The position numbers and the translations under genes were made by a program. A stretch of 64,000 nucleotides of DNA from Pyrenopolyporus hunteri (lineage: Eukaryota > Ascomycota > Sordariomycetes > Xylariales > Hypoxylaceae), in contig CADCXC010000010.1 in the NCBI GenBank assembly GCA_902806595.1, positions 2,356,001 through 2,420,000 on the forward strand, given 5' to 3'. The notes under the pieces are model-generated. The model was not told where the DNA came from. It did no database searches and worked only from the letters and a program-made list of their open reading frames with translations. Position 1 is the first letter of the stretch. Each line of letters begins with the position of its first letter. This document shows positions 32,497 through 45,232 of the stretch, piece after piece.

Positions 32497-34334
32497 TCAG
32501 AGTCCCGTTTTTTGGCGGGGGTCCGAAACCCTCTCGGCCGCCACACCATCCGCCCGGGACCGCGCGTGGATAATGCTGCTGTCTAGATCCCAAATCGTAT
32601 CTTGCACCAGCGTCTCCCCCGCCGGTACCGCATAGCTAAGAGCCGTATACAGGAAGACGGAGACGGAGAATCCGAACAGCCAATTAAAAGTATAGAGGTT
32701 AATGACGCCGCTATCCATATGAGCCGCTCGGCCATTAATACTTTGGCCTAACCCGGGAAGAAGAGGCGCCACTGGCACGATGAAAGCGACCGCTGCACGC
32801 CAATTGTAGCCGCCGGTGTAGCGATAGCGGCCATCCGGATTGTACAGACTCGGGATGTCGACGTGCCCCTTCTTAACCAACCAATAGTCGGACGCGATAA
32901 TACCAGCTATCGGGCCGAGGAAGACGGCGTAGCCTCCCATAAAAGCGAGGAATGTCTGCGCGGAGCTTAGGATTTTCCACGGGACTAACACCCAACCACC
33001 GACGAGCGCAGCAATCACGCAACCTCGTCGTATATTGATCCAACGAGGGAAGAGAATGGTCAAATCATTCGCTGCCGAAATCGAATTAGCCGTGACGTTG
33101 GTGCCTACCTATCCCGCGGTGTCTTAGCATACCACCCCCCCGTCTTAGCTCCGTGCCTACATACCTGCGCAACGTACCACGCGAGAGCAGCAAAGAAGGC
33201 AGCGCACCGCCCACCAGAGCCGTAGTCGAGCCACATGGCGATAATATCTAGCGGGTTCCATAGGTACTCTCCGCCGATGACCTTGCTTGCGGACGTCGTC
33301 ACAATGCCTAGTATGCCACACGCCGTAAATATTAGGGGCATCGCGGGCAGCTGGACGTACTGGCCGCCGGCCGACTTTGCATAGCGCGTGAAATCCGGTA
33401 TGTTTACAGCCAACGTGCTCCATTGACCGGTCACGCTTGACATGCACGTTAGCCATAGCCACGCATATCGAGATCCGCTGGCCGTCGCTCGTAGAGCAAA
33501 GACATCGCCACCCCCTCCAGCTTTTCTAATACACCATCCCATCGTCGCGATAGCAGCAACGGGTGCCGCGCAAAGCTTAGCCCAGAATAGCGGGCGCAGT
33601 TTCGTAGGGTGAATAAGGAGCAATGGCAGTTGTATAATCCAGAAGAGGAAGTAAGAGATCATTCCTTGCGTCGTTATACCGGCGGACCCGGGAAGCTGGT
33701 TCGGTACGTCGTCGTACGACGGCGCCCAGGCACGCAGCATGATCGTAACGCACTGAGCGCCGTTCGCCCCCTTTATGAACGTTCATATTAGTAGCTTGTG
33801 GTTTGAGAAGGCGTCCCTTGCGGTCTTCATCGGTTTAGTTACCTGAATACCGAGCCAGAACATAGCCAGAACAGCCCGGCTGACGATACAGAAATATCTC
33901 AAGTAATACCCGAACCCGCTGGCCGCTATTACGGAGAAGGGAACATGAAGCTTCGCGCCGATGGCGCCGTTGAGTACCAGGGGCACAGCAACGCAGAAGT
34001 TCCCAATGATCATGATAGGTATCGCCTCTCGCCAACTCAAGCCCACTGCAAGGATCGCGGAGGCCGTCTGCCACGTCGCCAGGTTGATCGTGTCGGTAGC
34101 CCAGTAGGCTAGGATAGTCCACGTATCCCATGTTTGATCCTCGATGGGTGTCGGGTCTGGCCGGTCGTGTGTTAGTATTTAGCGCAACCCCATCGCGGAG
34201 GAGAAGACAATTATACCCATATCGCGGTTCGTCCATACGTGCGGCGGAGCGAGCGCACCGGCCTGCTTGGGAAGTTCCCAAGACTGGAGGGAGGTAAACC
34301 TCCGTCTGAGCTCAGCGGTTGACGGTCTCCTCAT
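32497..34334 (-). CDS. NCS1-family nucleobase/uracil-allantoin-type permease
   Basis: Four-exon model, complement(32497..33108, 33165..33770, 33843..34156, 34217..34334), 549 residues, every junction in frame. Signature stretches are NRDMDPTPIEDQTWDTWTI near the N-terminus, AVGLSWREAIPIMIIGN, WAPSYDDVPNQLPGSAGI, NIPDFTRYAKS, VGTNVTANSISAANDLT, and FLGPIAGIIASDYWLVKKGHVDIP. These are hallmarks of the fungal NCS1 (Fur-type) purine/pyrimidine transporters. About 12 membrane helices are present. The substrate could be uracil, uridine, allantoin or another ring compound; the sequence alone does not decide. It imports with protons at the plasma membrane and is usually nitrogen-regulated. Confidence 0.9.
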
Positions 34335-36948
34335 ATCAGCAATAATTTCCTCCGAATATAATTATTTTATGGTAGAGAACTTCCCTCGGCATACAAGATC
34401 GATACGGATAAGACATGGGCTTTGTTCCATAGATAGACCGCAAAGCTACCGTTACCTGTTATGGGCTACACCGATAACAGAGCTGTAAGGCGAGCAGGGG
34501 TAAGAGACGCCCCTGGTGAAGATATCACGCCTATCGGCATGCATAGGTACCAGAATCCAATGAGAAGGCGGTTTCTTATCGGCGTGCTGCTCTTCTATAA
34601 CTGAACCCCAGGTAGCAGGCATTCAGACCGTATTATAAACGCGTAGATAACCCTACTTGAAGATGCTTATTCAATTGTCCTCGAAGACCCCATTCTTACG
34701 ACGGGGATTCGATTATAGCCGTCGACCTTCGGTCTGTCTGACCATGAATATGGATACCCCTTATGTTGAGGCGGTGATAAATCCTGTGTGGTATCGGGCT
34801 AACCGCCCATTTCTCAAAGGTGATCAATTGGGAGAGCTGTCTGGGTACTTCTCGGAACGGAGAATACGCTAACAGACTTGCAGCCATTCTCCCTATGCGG
34901 TTGTTGATATCGCAGGCCAGGAGCGCAGGCAGCTGGGCAGGTACCTACTTACCTAGGTATCTATATACCTACATGTATATATCATCCATCGTGGTACTGG
35001 AGAGTACGAAGCCGAATGACGGGGCCGATTTTTTTCGCATTGCCATTTAAACGTCCTATATAATCCAAAGATATATATATATATATATATATATCTAAAG
35101 AATCCTGTTATTGAAAACTTCTTCATGAGTGGTTTGCTGTAGGCTTACCCTCCGCGAGTATAGAAGTCAGTAATTCTTGCAACAAATATCGAGGACTTCC
35201 CTGAAGGGATGGCAATTGGCCTAACCACTAACCCTACCTAGCGTAGATGAGCGCCAGGACTACTCGAGTCTTTAACTAGGTACCTACCAGGTACCTAGGC
35301 AATAGGGACAGAGCCCTCCTTTTCCAGCGCAGGTTTCTACCTACTCAAGAATAGAGACTCAGTTCTCACCGTCGCTACTAGTTTCAACCACTACACGACC
35401 GATAGCTTAGAATGTTTGGTCGGTAGTCGTCATGCTTACAACTATCCTACTTCGCGAAAGCTCGCTTTCATCTATTGCCGACTAGAACTAATAGCACTTA
35501 TTTGGAGAACGTCCTTAGACAGGTATTGCCGAAGCATTGAACTAGTTAGATTAATCGACGTATTATCGATTTTGTTGTCTCTGCGTCGTGCATTCTCTCA
35601 CTTGGTCTACGGCTCGGGAACAGGATGGACGACATCGCGCACCAACCCACGGAAGACGTCGCGATAACTCTTCACATGCTTAGCTCGTATTTTCTGCGTG
35701 TTGATGGGGAGGATTTTCAGTGGTTGTACGCCCTATGTTCATCTAGCGCCAGACTGCAAGGGCCTACGGGACCCGGATTTGCGTCTCACGAACCCCTCCA
35801 TGTGATTCGAGGTGGTCTGTTCCCTTGATTTGAAAAATGTATCCATCAACGACATTTTGAATCTCCGTAGCCTGAACCCTAGGCAGACATGCGGCAGAGG
35901 CGGCAAACCCCGCAGCTACAAGCGTGCTCGGGGCGATTTTTTTTTTTTTTTTTTTTTTAATGATTCTACTTAGGTTGCAGAGCCGGAGATATTAAGGCTA
36001 GGTACTCAAGGACTTGTGGTGTTTCGTCAATTACCAGCGTCGGGTTGGATCACCGAGGAAACATCTTTCGCACCGAACATAGAATGAAGCGCAAAGTTTT
36101 CGAAGCTTGCGACTCGACACGGCTAGAGCTCGCTCTATTAAAACCTACAGTGAAAAAGCGCCTTGTTCAAGTCTCCGGCCGCCTAGCAAGCTCAAGGCCT
36201 GCTCTATCTCGGCGGGACGGGCGAGACTCGCAGGAATAATTTCATAAAAATTTAGCCGTTACTTCCAAGAGATGAAAAGGGCGAACACGAAGAGCACAAA
36301 AATTTAAGTAGAGCGTGTCACTTTCTGATAGTGTTGCCGTCCTTAAGTATCCACATACAGTGCAATCGTACTCTTCGAGGCAGTCTTAGTCGAGGGTCGG
36401 TACCACGAAAGATTCACTTTTCGAGCGCAAGTTGCCGTTCCTCATAGACGGCTGCCATAGCGTGCACGAGAGGCGGTATCTGCTTACCAACGGCGATTCT
36501 TGCTTTCCTTCCAATCCGAAAATGAAAATATATATATATATATATATATGAGCCAACGAGGCTCTGTTAACAGGCCAGAGCAGCTTGCTATTGAAGAGAC
36601 CCGGGAGACATGAGAGTATCGATATTCGGCTGTTTTAAGCTAGGTACCTATTAGGGATTGGATGGCCTAGGCTCCCAGGAACAGCGCAGCAGCGTACTAT
36701 ACGAAGGCCTACGTGTAAGCAACGATACGCTCTATCCGAAGGTCCCCGTCAGATAGTTATGGGGCCAGGTAGTATCATGTATTCGCCCAACTGAAGCACA
36801 GCTGGTTGGTGCCAATGCACCGAGCGTGCAGCACCCAGTGCTTGGTCCCTAAGCGCGGCGAGATGCAGTTGGAGGGGTGCTAGAATGGCGGGATTGGGTC
36901 GCCTCTTATAACGAGCAGCACAGCTAACAATCCTAACAGGAGTGTATC
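34335..36948. other. Gene-poor stretch with microsatellites
   Basis: About 2.6 kb with no supported gene. Holds TAGG motifs (34940-34970 and 35275-35300), (AT)n at about 35070-35094 and 36526-36549, and a T-run at 35938-35958. Frames up to 83 codons occur without protein-like features. Confidence 0.45.
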
Positions 36949-38236
36949 CTACCGTCGAGACAGGCGCTCAAGAGCATCCTGCTTGTCACAGAATATGTTA
37001 ATAGCCTGGATAATCTTGACTTCAGCCCTCCCCTCCTGGCTCCGAGTGAAAGCCAAGCGCCAGGCACTCTCATCCCCCAATAATGCACTGTAATCGCCCA
37101 ACGCCTCCTCTGCTCCATCTTTAAAAACACTCCCAGTCTCCCCTTCCCAAGGATTGGCCGGCGTCTCTGCCAGTTTGACCAATAAGTGCGGGGCGACGGT
37201 GATGTGATGGGCGCCGGCGAGCTTCATGACTTCTTGGATAGACGTCAAGCTGGCTGGCAGCACTCGCGTTTTGCTTCCCACGCTCTCGTAATATCTCTGA
37301 GCAGACCCGCAGAAATCAAATGCCTTGTGCTGGTCCGTGTAGCTAAATGCAGAGACCGGATCAGCCCTCATCTCACCATCTCGCCTGGCAAACAGGATTG
37401 GGAAACACGTACTTCTCATCAAAGTGCACTCGTAGCTCGTTTACGTACGGTGCAATATAAGTGCAGCCCGCATGAGCTGCGAGAGCGGCTTGCTCCATGC
37501 AGAACATGGTCGTCGCCAGCGTGGCGATCCCTTGACTTTCCAACTCGCGACATGCCTGCAGCCCTTCCCAAGTGGACGGTACTTTGATGCAGACCCTTCG
37601 AGGGTCGTACGCCGGGTCCATATCCCGGAAAATCGCCACGATACCTACGATAACCTTTGTCAGCAGTTCGTAGACTATGGCCATCGCCTCAGGGTTGTTC
37701 GTACGCTTTCCATTTTCGATGGTTTTGTGTCTGTTATAGGCATACTTCGGATTCGTTTGAATGTGCGAGTAGCCCTTCAAGTGAGGTACTATTCTCAAAG
37801 CCAACTTGACCATCATGACCTCCACCGCTAGCTCGGCTACGGCCACGCCCGGATACGACGAGCTTCGCGACGATGCGAAATCAATCGCATCCTGTATCAG
37901 CCGCGCATGGAGGGGATCCCCGTCCTTGTCAAGACGTATCAATTCATGGTACGCAATCGCCTCGTTCCTTCTATTAGCTTTCGCGTCCCATAACGACGTC
38001 TGTTGATCCCAAGTTGGCTCACCTGGTTTGACGTGCAGTCCACAAAGGGACCGAGTTGTTTTGGGACTGCGATGAGTAGTAAGCTCCAACTCGCCTTCAC
38101 GTATAATCCCCCGTATAATCCCAACCATGACAAACGAATGGCTTATTAGCATACCTTCGACGTCGAGGGTGTCACAATCTACGGCGCTATGAGATCGCAG
38201 TACATCGAGCAAACTTGGCCGCGAGCTAGAGTCCAT
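36949..38236 (-). CDS. Transaldolase
   Basis: Five-exon model, complement(36949..37384, 37413..37644, 37705..37999, 38023..38066, 38155..38236), 362 residues, all phases match. Diagnostic stretches: VDCDTLDVE near the N-terminus, LGPFVDCTSNQ (the 44-bp second exon), IVPHLKGYSHIQTNP, KTIENGKRIVAIFRDMDPAYD, RVCIKVPSTWEGLQACRELE with the Schiff-base lysine (K161), TLATTMFCMEQA, CTYIAPYVNELRVHFDEK, and KTRVLPASLTS. It transfers a dihydroxyacetone unit in the non-oxidative pentose phosphate pathway. It looks like the fungal group distinct from the housekeeping TAL1 type. The third intron (37645-37704) is easily missed because its sequence has no stop in frame; removing it restores the family sequence. 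Confidence 0.88.
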
Positions 38237-39956
38237 CTTGCTCGTCTTGATTACCACACGCGCTTTATCCACCCAGGTACCCGCGCAGAGCGGTTGACGT
38301 CCAGCGTACTCGGTGGCTTCGCACACGCGGCGGAATAGCGATGAAGAGAAAACGACGGTGTATTCCTGCTCGACCCTAGTCGACACAATACTACCAGAGA
38401 CCTTAGGTAGGTTATGCTTTGCGCAACTTACCTAGGGACCTACATACCACCTAGGTAGTTAGTTACTAGGTAGTTAGGTAGGTAGGCAAGCGATTTCGGA
38501 TGGAGCGGGGAAGCTATTCTCTCCACGAACCAACGTCGTCGTTTGTAAGCAGCGGAATATCCCATTTGCAAACGAGGAGGGCTAAAATTCTAGTACGGGT
38601 CATACGATCCATAATGTCAATCCTCGTCTTTACCATCATATCACAGCCCAACCCAATAGAACATGATCTATTTCTACGAGTGGTTAATGGATTACGAGTT
38701 CCATCCGGTCTTCCCCTCCCCTCCCCTCCATCCTCCTTCATAATAGGCAGTATCTTCATTTCCACTCTTCCAATAAATTCCTAGGCGAGTAGATAAGGTA
38801 AATAAACACCAAGGCTACTTAAGCCGCAGGCTATTATGACCAGATCCGACAATTCCTAGCCCAGGCTTATCACCAATCCGCAGACGCGTAGCAGCCAACA
38901 TTACAAGTAAATCATAATCAGTATGTAATTGGAGCAAACCGCTAACGACTAACGGTTATACGACTAACGGTAACGATTGAAAAATGGCCTTACGCATTAA
39001 GGAACGTACAATACAATACAAGATCAAGATAATACAGGATCGAGATGGTGGAATGCGGCGCAGGTTCCATACGGATACATTGTGGTATTATTAGGTACCT
39101 ATCTAATAGGTATTGAACGGTCCTAGGTACGGGTAGGGAGGTAGGTCGGTAGATAGGCGTACCTCAAGCTCAAGCCGATCTAGGTGGAGAGGCCTAGGCT
39201 GGACGAAGTCCTCAGTAAGAACACAATGGTTGCGACCATTTATTTGGTGAATCAGCAGCAAAGGATCTCCCTCTATAATTTTACCAAGCGGAACAACTCC
39301 ATATATCCGTCGCTATCAACATATTACCTACCTTCTCTTTGCCGCAGATTCTCACCCCCATCAGCAACCTCCCCATGTTATAACCTTTTCCGTCGATAGT
39401 CTTACCTGCGAGTCTGGCATCATTCGTGTCCATCCTCTGAGACATTTTCACATATGTACCTCCTAACACGCCCGGAAACGGCCTGCAACGTTTTGGCGCT
39501 GCTTGCCGCATATCAAAGACCTTTGAGAGCATAACATCCGAGCATGGCTAAAGCCAGCTATGTAAACCTTTTGTCTTTTCCGTTGAATTTTTTTGGGAAG
39601 CGGCATAAACGGCCGGAAAGAGGCGGAATGGAATGCGGTCGTCCTTGAAATACTGCTTCTTCTCGATGCATCGAGGAGCAGGAATGCCATTCAAGCCCCC
39701 GAGGCAACTGGATCGGGTTAAAAAAATAAAGATTTTGCGAAGCTAAGAGCGTCGTCTTTGTCCTCTGAAGCTAGCAATTCAACCATTTCCTTCTTCTCCC
39801 ATCGCTTGTTTTCTGTAGCATGTTCCACCTCTTGAATACGACAATTTTTGCCATCTGCCCAATGCTGCCATAATAACTTTCTAGTCGCGATCTATACGTG
39901 CGGCCAAGAAGCTCCCTTCCTCTCATTCACATAGTACGATTGCCCTCCTTATCGCC
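38237..39956. other. Intergenic region, divergent promoters
   Basis: Between the transaldolase gene (minus) and the large cysteine-rich gene (plus). TAGG motifs at 38400-38485 and 39090-39150. At 39195-39212 there is an exact 18-nt copy of TAGGCTGGACGAAGTCCT, also found at 26394-26411. No gene seen. Confidence 0.45.
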
Positions 39957-42900
39957 ATGCAGAGTTCTCACCCAACCGATACAGGACATCAGCAGAACGA
40001 CGTGACGTACACAGGAGGAACTGCATCCGAACAGCCAGCCCAGCAATCATTTCAGCAGCCACTCGCGCAACCGCCCCAGCAACCACCTCGTCAATTGTTT
40101 CAACGGTCGATCCCGCAGCCACTGGATTATCTCCAGCCTACGCAGATTACCTCGGATTTCGTTGACCTGATAGAGAAGGTACCTTTCGAGCATCGAGCAA
40201 ACCCTCTGATCGATAAGGACCATCCGGATTTCTTGCAAACAGAGAACTATTTCTCGACGTTACTCCGGAACACAAATTTCACCATCCAATTCATACTCGA
40301 GAGTATTTTCGAGGCTCACGAGATACGCCTCTTCGAGCCAGCCGTCAGTCCGCCGCAGCTAGCCGAGCTGCAGAAGAGCAATTCCATTCGTTATCAAAAG
40401 ATCTTGGAGACCCGTTTCAAAGGACACGTCCCCTCTCTACAGCTCAAATTGGCCTTTCTCTACTTCGGACTACCGGTAGCGCCGATGAGGCCAGGAGCAG
40501 ATCAAACGTATGAGCGGCCTGACTTGGATCTAGGAGAACACAACATTTTTGTTAACGCAGATCCGTTTGTGTTCTTGGACGGTTACGCCGAGAGGTCGTA
40601 CGGCAATCCCTTGAACCGCGTCACCATTTCCGAGACGCCCTCGGTTATGCCAACTCAAGAATTCTCGTCCCTGCGTCTCCGTGGCGGCGCTTTGCCCGGG
40701 AAGATGGAGTGGGAAGCGGGAACAGGTGGCGCGTTCAATCAAGCTAGTTATCCTGTGCGGATTTATGGATACCAAGGGTCGGTTTTGTCTGATTCAGCCA
40801 AGCGCCCGTACGAGAGCTTCATTGCGGCCGTCGATCAGCTCCTGGGGGTGAAATACGAGTACAACTATAGCATATGCCTTCAAATCTGGGATCAGTCTTC
40901 TTCCAGCACCCAAGCTGTGGAAGAGGTAACGGGCATGATCTACCGCAAAGGTCTGAAGTCTCCCGATACCGACCCTATATATCTATTGGTACAGCGACTC
41001 TTCGGCGATAGCAGCGTGAGCCAGAAATACTGTGCCTTTGTACATTTCGACAAGGAGCCTCATCCGCAGTTTTATCAGCCAGCGTACGAGCTTGACAGAT
41101 ATATCGTTCGCGTATGGGATGACGTCCACAAAAACATGGCCTACATGAAAGTTCCGCAAAATCTTCAGCTGACCCACAAGCCGAACCAGTTCAGCGCAGA
41201 GTATTTACGTGCGATGCGTGTCTTATTCCCCGAAGCTCCTCATAAGTATCTTCAGTTTGCCCAAGGTTCGGAGGCGTCGACATGTGGGCTCTTTGATCCT
41301 CCCCCTGAGACCTGGAGCCAGGTCGTCACAGACCAAGCTAAGCTAGGAGAACTGCCTCTGCTGGCTTTCAATCAGATATCGATACCGGAAAATTCTGTGC
41401 CCGTTTTCATCCCGGGGTTCCACGCATACAACACGCAACAGACCGCCCTCCTCAGAGATGAGCTCAGAGCTAATACTTCGGAGGAGGAACACCGCAGCGG
41501 CCTATCTAAAGTGCTGAAGGCTGTCGCTGCATCCAACCCGTTCGCGGTGCGGTCTTTGAACGCGGCCGGCATCGACGTATGGGTTCCGGGAGAAGATTTC
41601 TTGGATCCTGTACAGGATGGTAGTTTTGTCAGTTCTGCTAACTCCGAGATCAGCATGCAGACCTTTCACGACTGGCTCCTCTTGCTACGTGGCTTCCAGG
41701 CGTCAAGGATCCATGCTCATCCCGAGCGGTTAAGCATGGTAGTCCGACCCGTATTCACCACATACAACTTTCATGCGAAAAGTGATTCCAAACGCCAGTT
41801 TTCTATTAACCTCAACGATTACAGCTTGTGGGAATTCAGGGCAAAAGTCCAGTCGGATCTGTATCGTGAATATCAGGGTACGGCAAAGGGTCAAGTCCTA
41901 CACCTGGTGCAGTCGACCTGGTCACGGAATAGGACCGAGTTCGCTATTAGGGCAGATACGGATGTGACTGAATGGAGATGGATAGTAAGACACATCACCG
42001 AGCCCGATATAACAGTCTCTCTTGAGAATTGGACCAATAGCTGGGGTAAGTTTCGTGCAATACGGTCCAACGAGCGAGGCTTCAGCTGACCTATGGAATA
42101 AAAGACGTTGAAAAGAACACGACTTGGGGCCCGCGCTATGACTTGGGGAACGCCTTCTCACTGGCGTCGAAATTTGAACCGTCCGCTAAGCCGGAACCGT
42201 TTGACCGGCCCATGGACAGCTTTTTCAGCAGGTCTATCAATAACCTAGAAGGCGCTGATAGGATCGAAAGGTTGCGAGAAAGGCTCTACTGGAATGACGC
42301 GAGCATTTTCACCAACCCAGCCAAGCCCGCGATTTCAGTCCATGCTCCGCCAGTCGAGACGATCATCATGACCGGCCCCAATGTGCCGGGATTCACCACA
42401 GCCATGAGGACGCCCAGCGAGGTCGCACGTCTCGAAAGAGAAGTGCACACGCTCAGAGGAAATCTTCTTGATAGGATTAGAGAATGCCCGTACGTCGATT
42501 GCCAGCGGCATTTTCGGTTCAGCGATGGCAAGGAGCTTGACCGACACCTACGAGAGGATCACAAGGTTCTGCAGTGCTTCCTATGCGACAAGGAAGAGCA
42601 TACACTGCAGCTACAAAGTAGCCATAACATCAGGAAGCATTTCCTCGACGAGCACTACGACCAGCTTAAAGAATTATTCGGCGCTCCTGCAGGACCTGAG
42701 CCCGGTGCTACGAAGTCTGGATATTGTGACAGATGTGGACGTAACCAGTCAAAATTGAATAATCCGAATGATCAGGTGCGCCATGGCCTCCAATGTCGGA
42801 TCGGCCCAACTAGTGAGACGACATACTGCGAGGAATGTGGACGGGTCCGGGGCGATCAACGCTGCGAATGCGGTCAAAGCCGGGGAGATATCCACGACGT

Positions 42901-45232
42901 GGGCTCGTATTGCGCAAAATGTGGCATGGAATACGATTCGACTATGAATCAACTATATCGCGAACACCACATTATGCATTGCATGTTGCCTGGTGGCCAG
43001 CCGAATGACTTCTGTCCCACCTGCGGCGTCATGCTCGCTGATCAAAAAGAGGCCGCAAGGTCGAGGCATATCTCTTCCTGCGATATGTTGCCACGGGGCA
43101 CGGCTTCTAACGTTCCTGATATTCCGGATATTCCCGAAATTGGCAAGATGACTGATCCTCTGGACTTTGCTGGCGTAGCTAAAAGCCTTCTCAACGAGCC
43201 AAAGCAGCCGACTAACAAACGGGGTAAGGGTAAATGGGCCGGACCTCTAAGCAGCATCACCAAATCAGCGGATTTGGGCCAGGGGACGGGGGTTGAGGAA
43301 ACCCCTCAACCGTCGAGAAAACGTAGTTTTCATGAACGTCGGGGCCCTCGCGATGTCCCTATCGACCCGCCTACTATCCCCGAGGCTTCTATTCACACCG
43401 GCTACGGGGCGGCGCCGTCCGAGGGTCTAGGGGACGTGCTTGATGCTCTAGGTCGCGACAGCGAGACCGACGATAAGGAGAGGCGGCAGCGGCGGCGCCA
43501 ACAACGACTAGAGCGAATACGGAAACTACGACAAATACAACAAGAGCACGACCAACGGCTACAGCAAGAACAACTACGGCTGGCCCAACAGCCGGGCCCA
43601 ACGAGCGAGTCGCAGGGTGAACCGGAGGGAGTGTCGGATACCCCACTTTGGAGGGAGGCGACAACATCCGATGCGGTCCCGCCTCGTCGATCTCACTCTC
43701 CTCCGTGGGACGAGATACTTGAGCCAGAATCGGCGCCGGGGATGTTCGACCCGGCACCTGATTGGGTATGCTCGCGATGCTTCAGGACTGCAGGGACCAG
43801 GATGAACGAAAAAGAAGTAAGTTTACTCACTACTAAATCCTTACACTAGGTTTCCGGATATCAGACTCACACGTTACAACCTTGGTAGTTACACATGAGC
43901 GAGACCGGATCGTGCAAGATTCGTCGCGGCTTGGGCACTACAGCATTCGGCCCCGTACCCAACCGCAGCGGGTGGATCATTCCGGACGAGAAGTTCAACT
44001 TTAGGAAGGCGTATCACGACTTTGTCAAACGGTATCCAGCGTATAGATATACTATGTTCCCGGTGCGTGACGAGAAGGTGTATGAGGTCTGGGAGGGTGT
44101 CTGGAGGATGGAGGCGGCGGTTGGTTCCCTCGAGGACGACCCGAACTTCGACGGGCCAAACCACAGGCTGACTCGAAGCCGCTTTCTACCATGGCCACCA
44201 TACGAGGGAACGGTGATCCCATTTGACGAGTCAGAGTATCCCCCCCAGTTGATTGAGGAGGTTGAAGCTGGTGACACCGGCGACGCCCCGACCGTTGAAG
44301 GGACCGCGGTGGGAATAGACAACGTAGAAGAGCCAACGCCGATCGAATATTACCCGGGTTCAATCACCCAAGGCCCTGCGATGACGGGGGACACGGATGT
44401 AGAGAGTATAGTGCCTCCGTCTGAGGGCAGCATCGAGTTTGCCCCCGCACCACCACCGCGAGGAGCCAGGACAAGGGGCAGTCGGAGTAAGCGCAAGAGG
44501 AACGAAGAGTACGATTCGACGTTTGTCCAGCCTGTTTCCAGCGACGACGAGATCGACGAAGAGTACTCGGAAGCTAGCGCCGTGCCAGACCCTGTTCAAA
44601 ACTTGGCTCCCGACGCGCCTCCAACACCTAAGAAGAGGTCTAGATCGTCTAAGACCGGGGTAGTTAGATCTGGCGCGGTCTCGACACCCGCAGCGCCTGG
44701 GCAGACTTTCTCGGCGACCATCCCCACCAACGTGGCTGAAGTAAACGCGGGAATTCGATATTTGTCGGACTTTGATACTCCGCCGGACCCTCCCAACATG
44801 GAGTGGCCGTTCGAAGACGAAGTTGAGTACGGCTTCGCCGAGGCCCGCCCGCAGATAAGGCTTCCGCCTGACTGGAATCGTGTGAGAGAAATCGTTGAGC
44901 GAGCCAGGCGCGGCGACTCGACTAAGGCACAAGTTGACGCCCTTCCCACCAGTTACCCCACCGAATTCGGATCAGGTCTATTCCCTACGGAAATAAGTAC
45001 CACCAAAGATAACCCCTTTCCGCGAAGGAGGAGAAAGATCACGACCAAGGGCTGGGGCATCCGGCAACTGACCCCACCACCCACTGCGAAAGCTGAGGCG
45101 TGGCCGTCCGATTATCAGCGTTCCATCTCCGGGCCTCCCACTCCAACGCCAACTACGTCGGTAACGCCCCGCTCCAGGTCGTCCGCCTCTGTGCCACCCG
45201 CATCTGCCACCTTTAACCGTCGCAATAATTAA
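39957..45232 (+). CDS. Very large cysteine-rich, zinc-ribbon-like fungal protein, unknown function
   Basis: Three open segments: 39957..about 42045, about 42086..43816, and 43889..45232. The last join is clean (donor GTAAGT at 43817, acceptor GGTAG at 43888, 72-bp intron, phase 0). The first join is unresolved: the strong donor GTAAGT at 42046 and acceptor TTCAG at 42085 would give a 40-bp intron that breaks frame. The protein would be roughly 1700 residues: a Gln/Pro-rich start, a long folded region (STLLRNTNFTIQFILESIFEAHEI), then Cys/His clusters CPYVDCQRHF...H...H, CFLC...H...H, CDRCGR...C, YCEECGRVRG, YCAKCGME...H, FCPTCGVML...C. These are followed by an Arg/Gln-rich coiled coil (RRQRRRQQRLERIRKLRQ) and a disordered basic/acidic tail. 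Zinc binding is likely. I do not recognise the family. The third segment has its own ATG (43895) and could be a separate gene. Confidence 0.6.

Noticed and set aside
42046..42085. 40-bp intron with GTAAGT and TTCAG ends
   Set aside because: Splicing it gives a stop after eight codons; kept only as an unresolved frame change.
43850..43888. Earlier acceptor at 43849 ending the second segment of the large gene
   Set aside because: Would need a 33-bp intron and gives a stop after 12 codons; the 43888 acceptor gives a normal 72-bp intron in phase.
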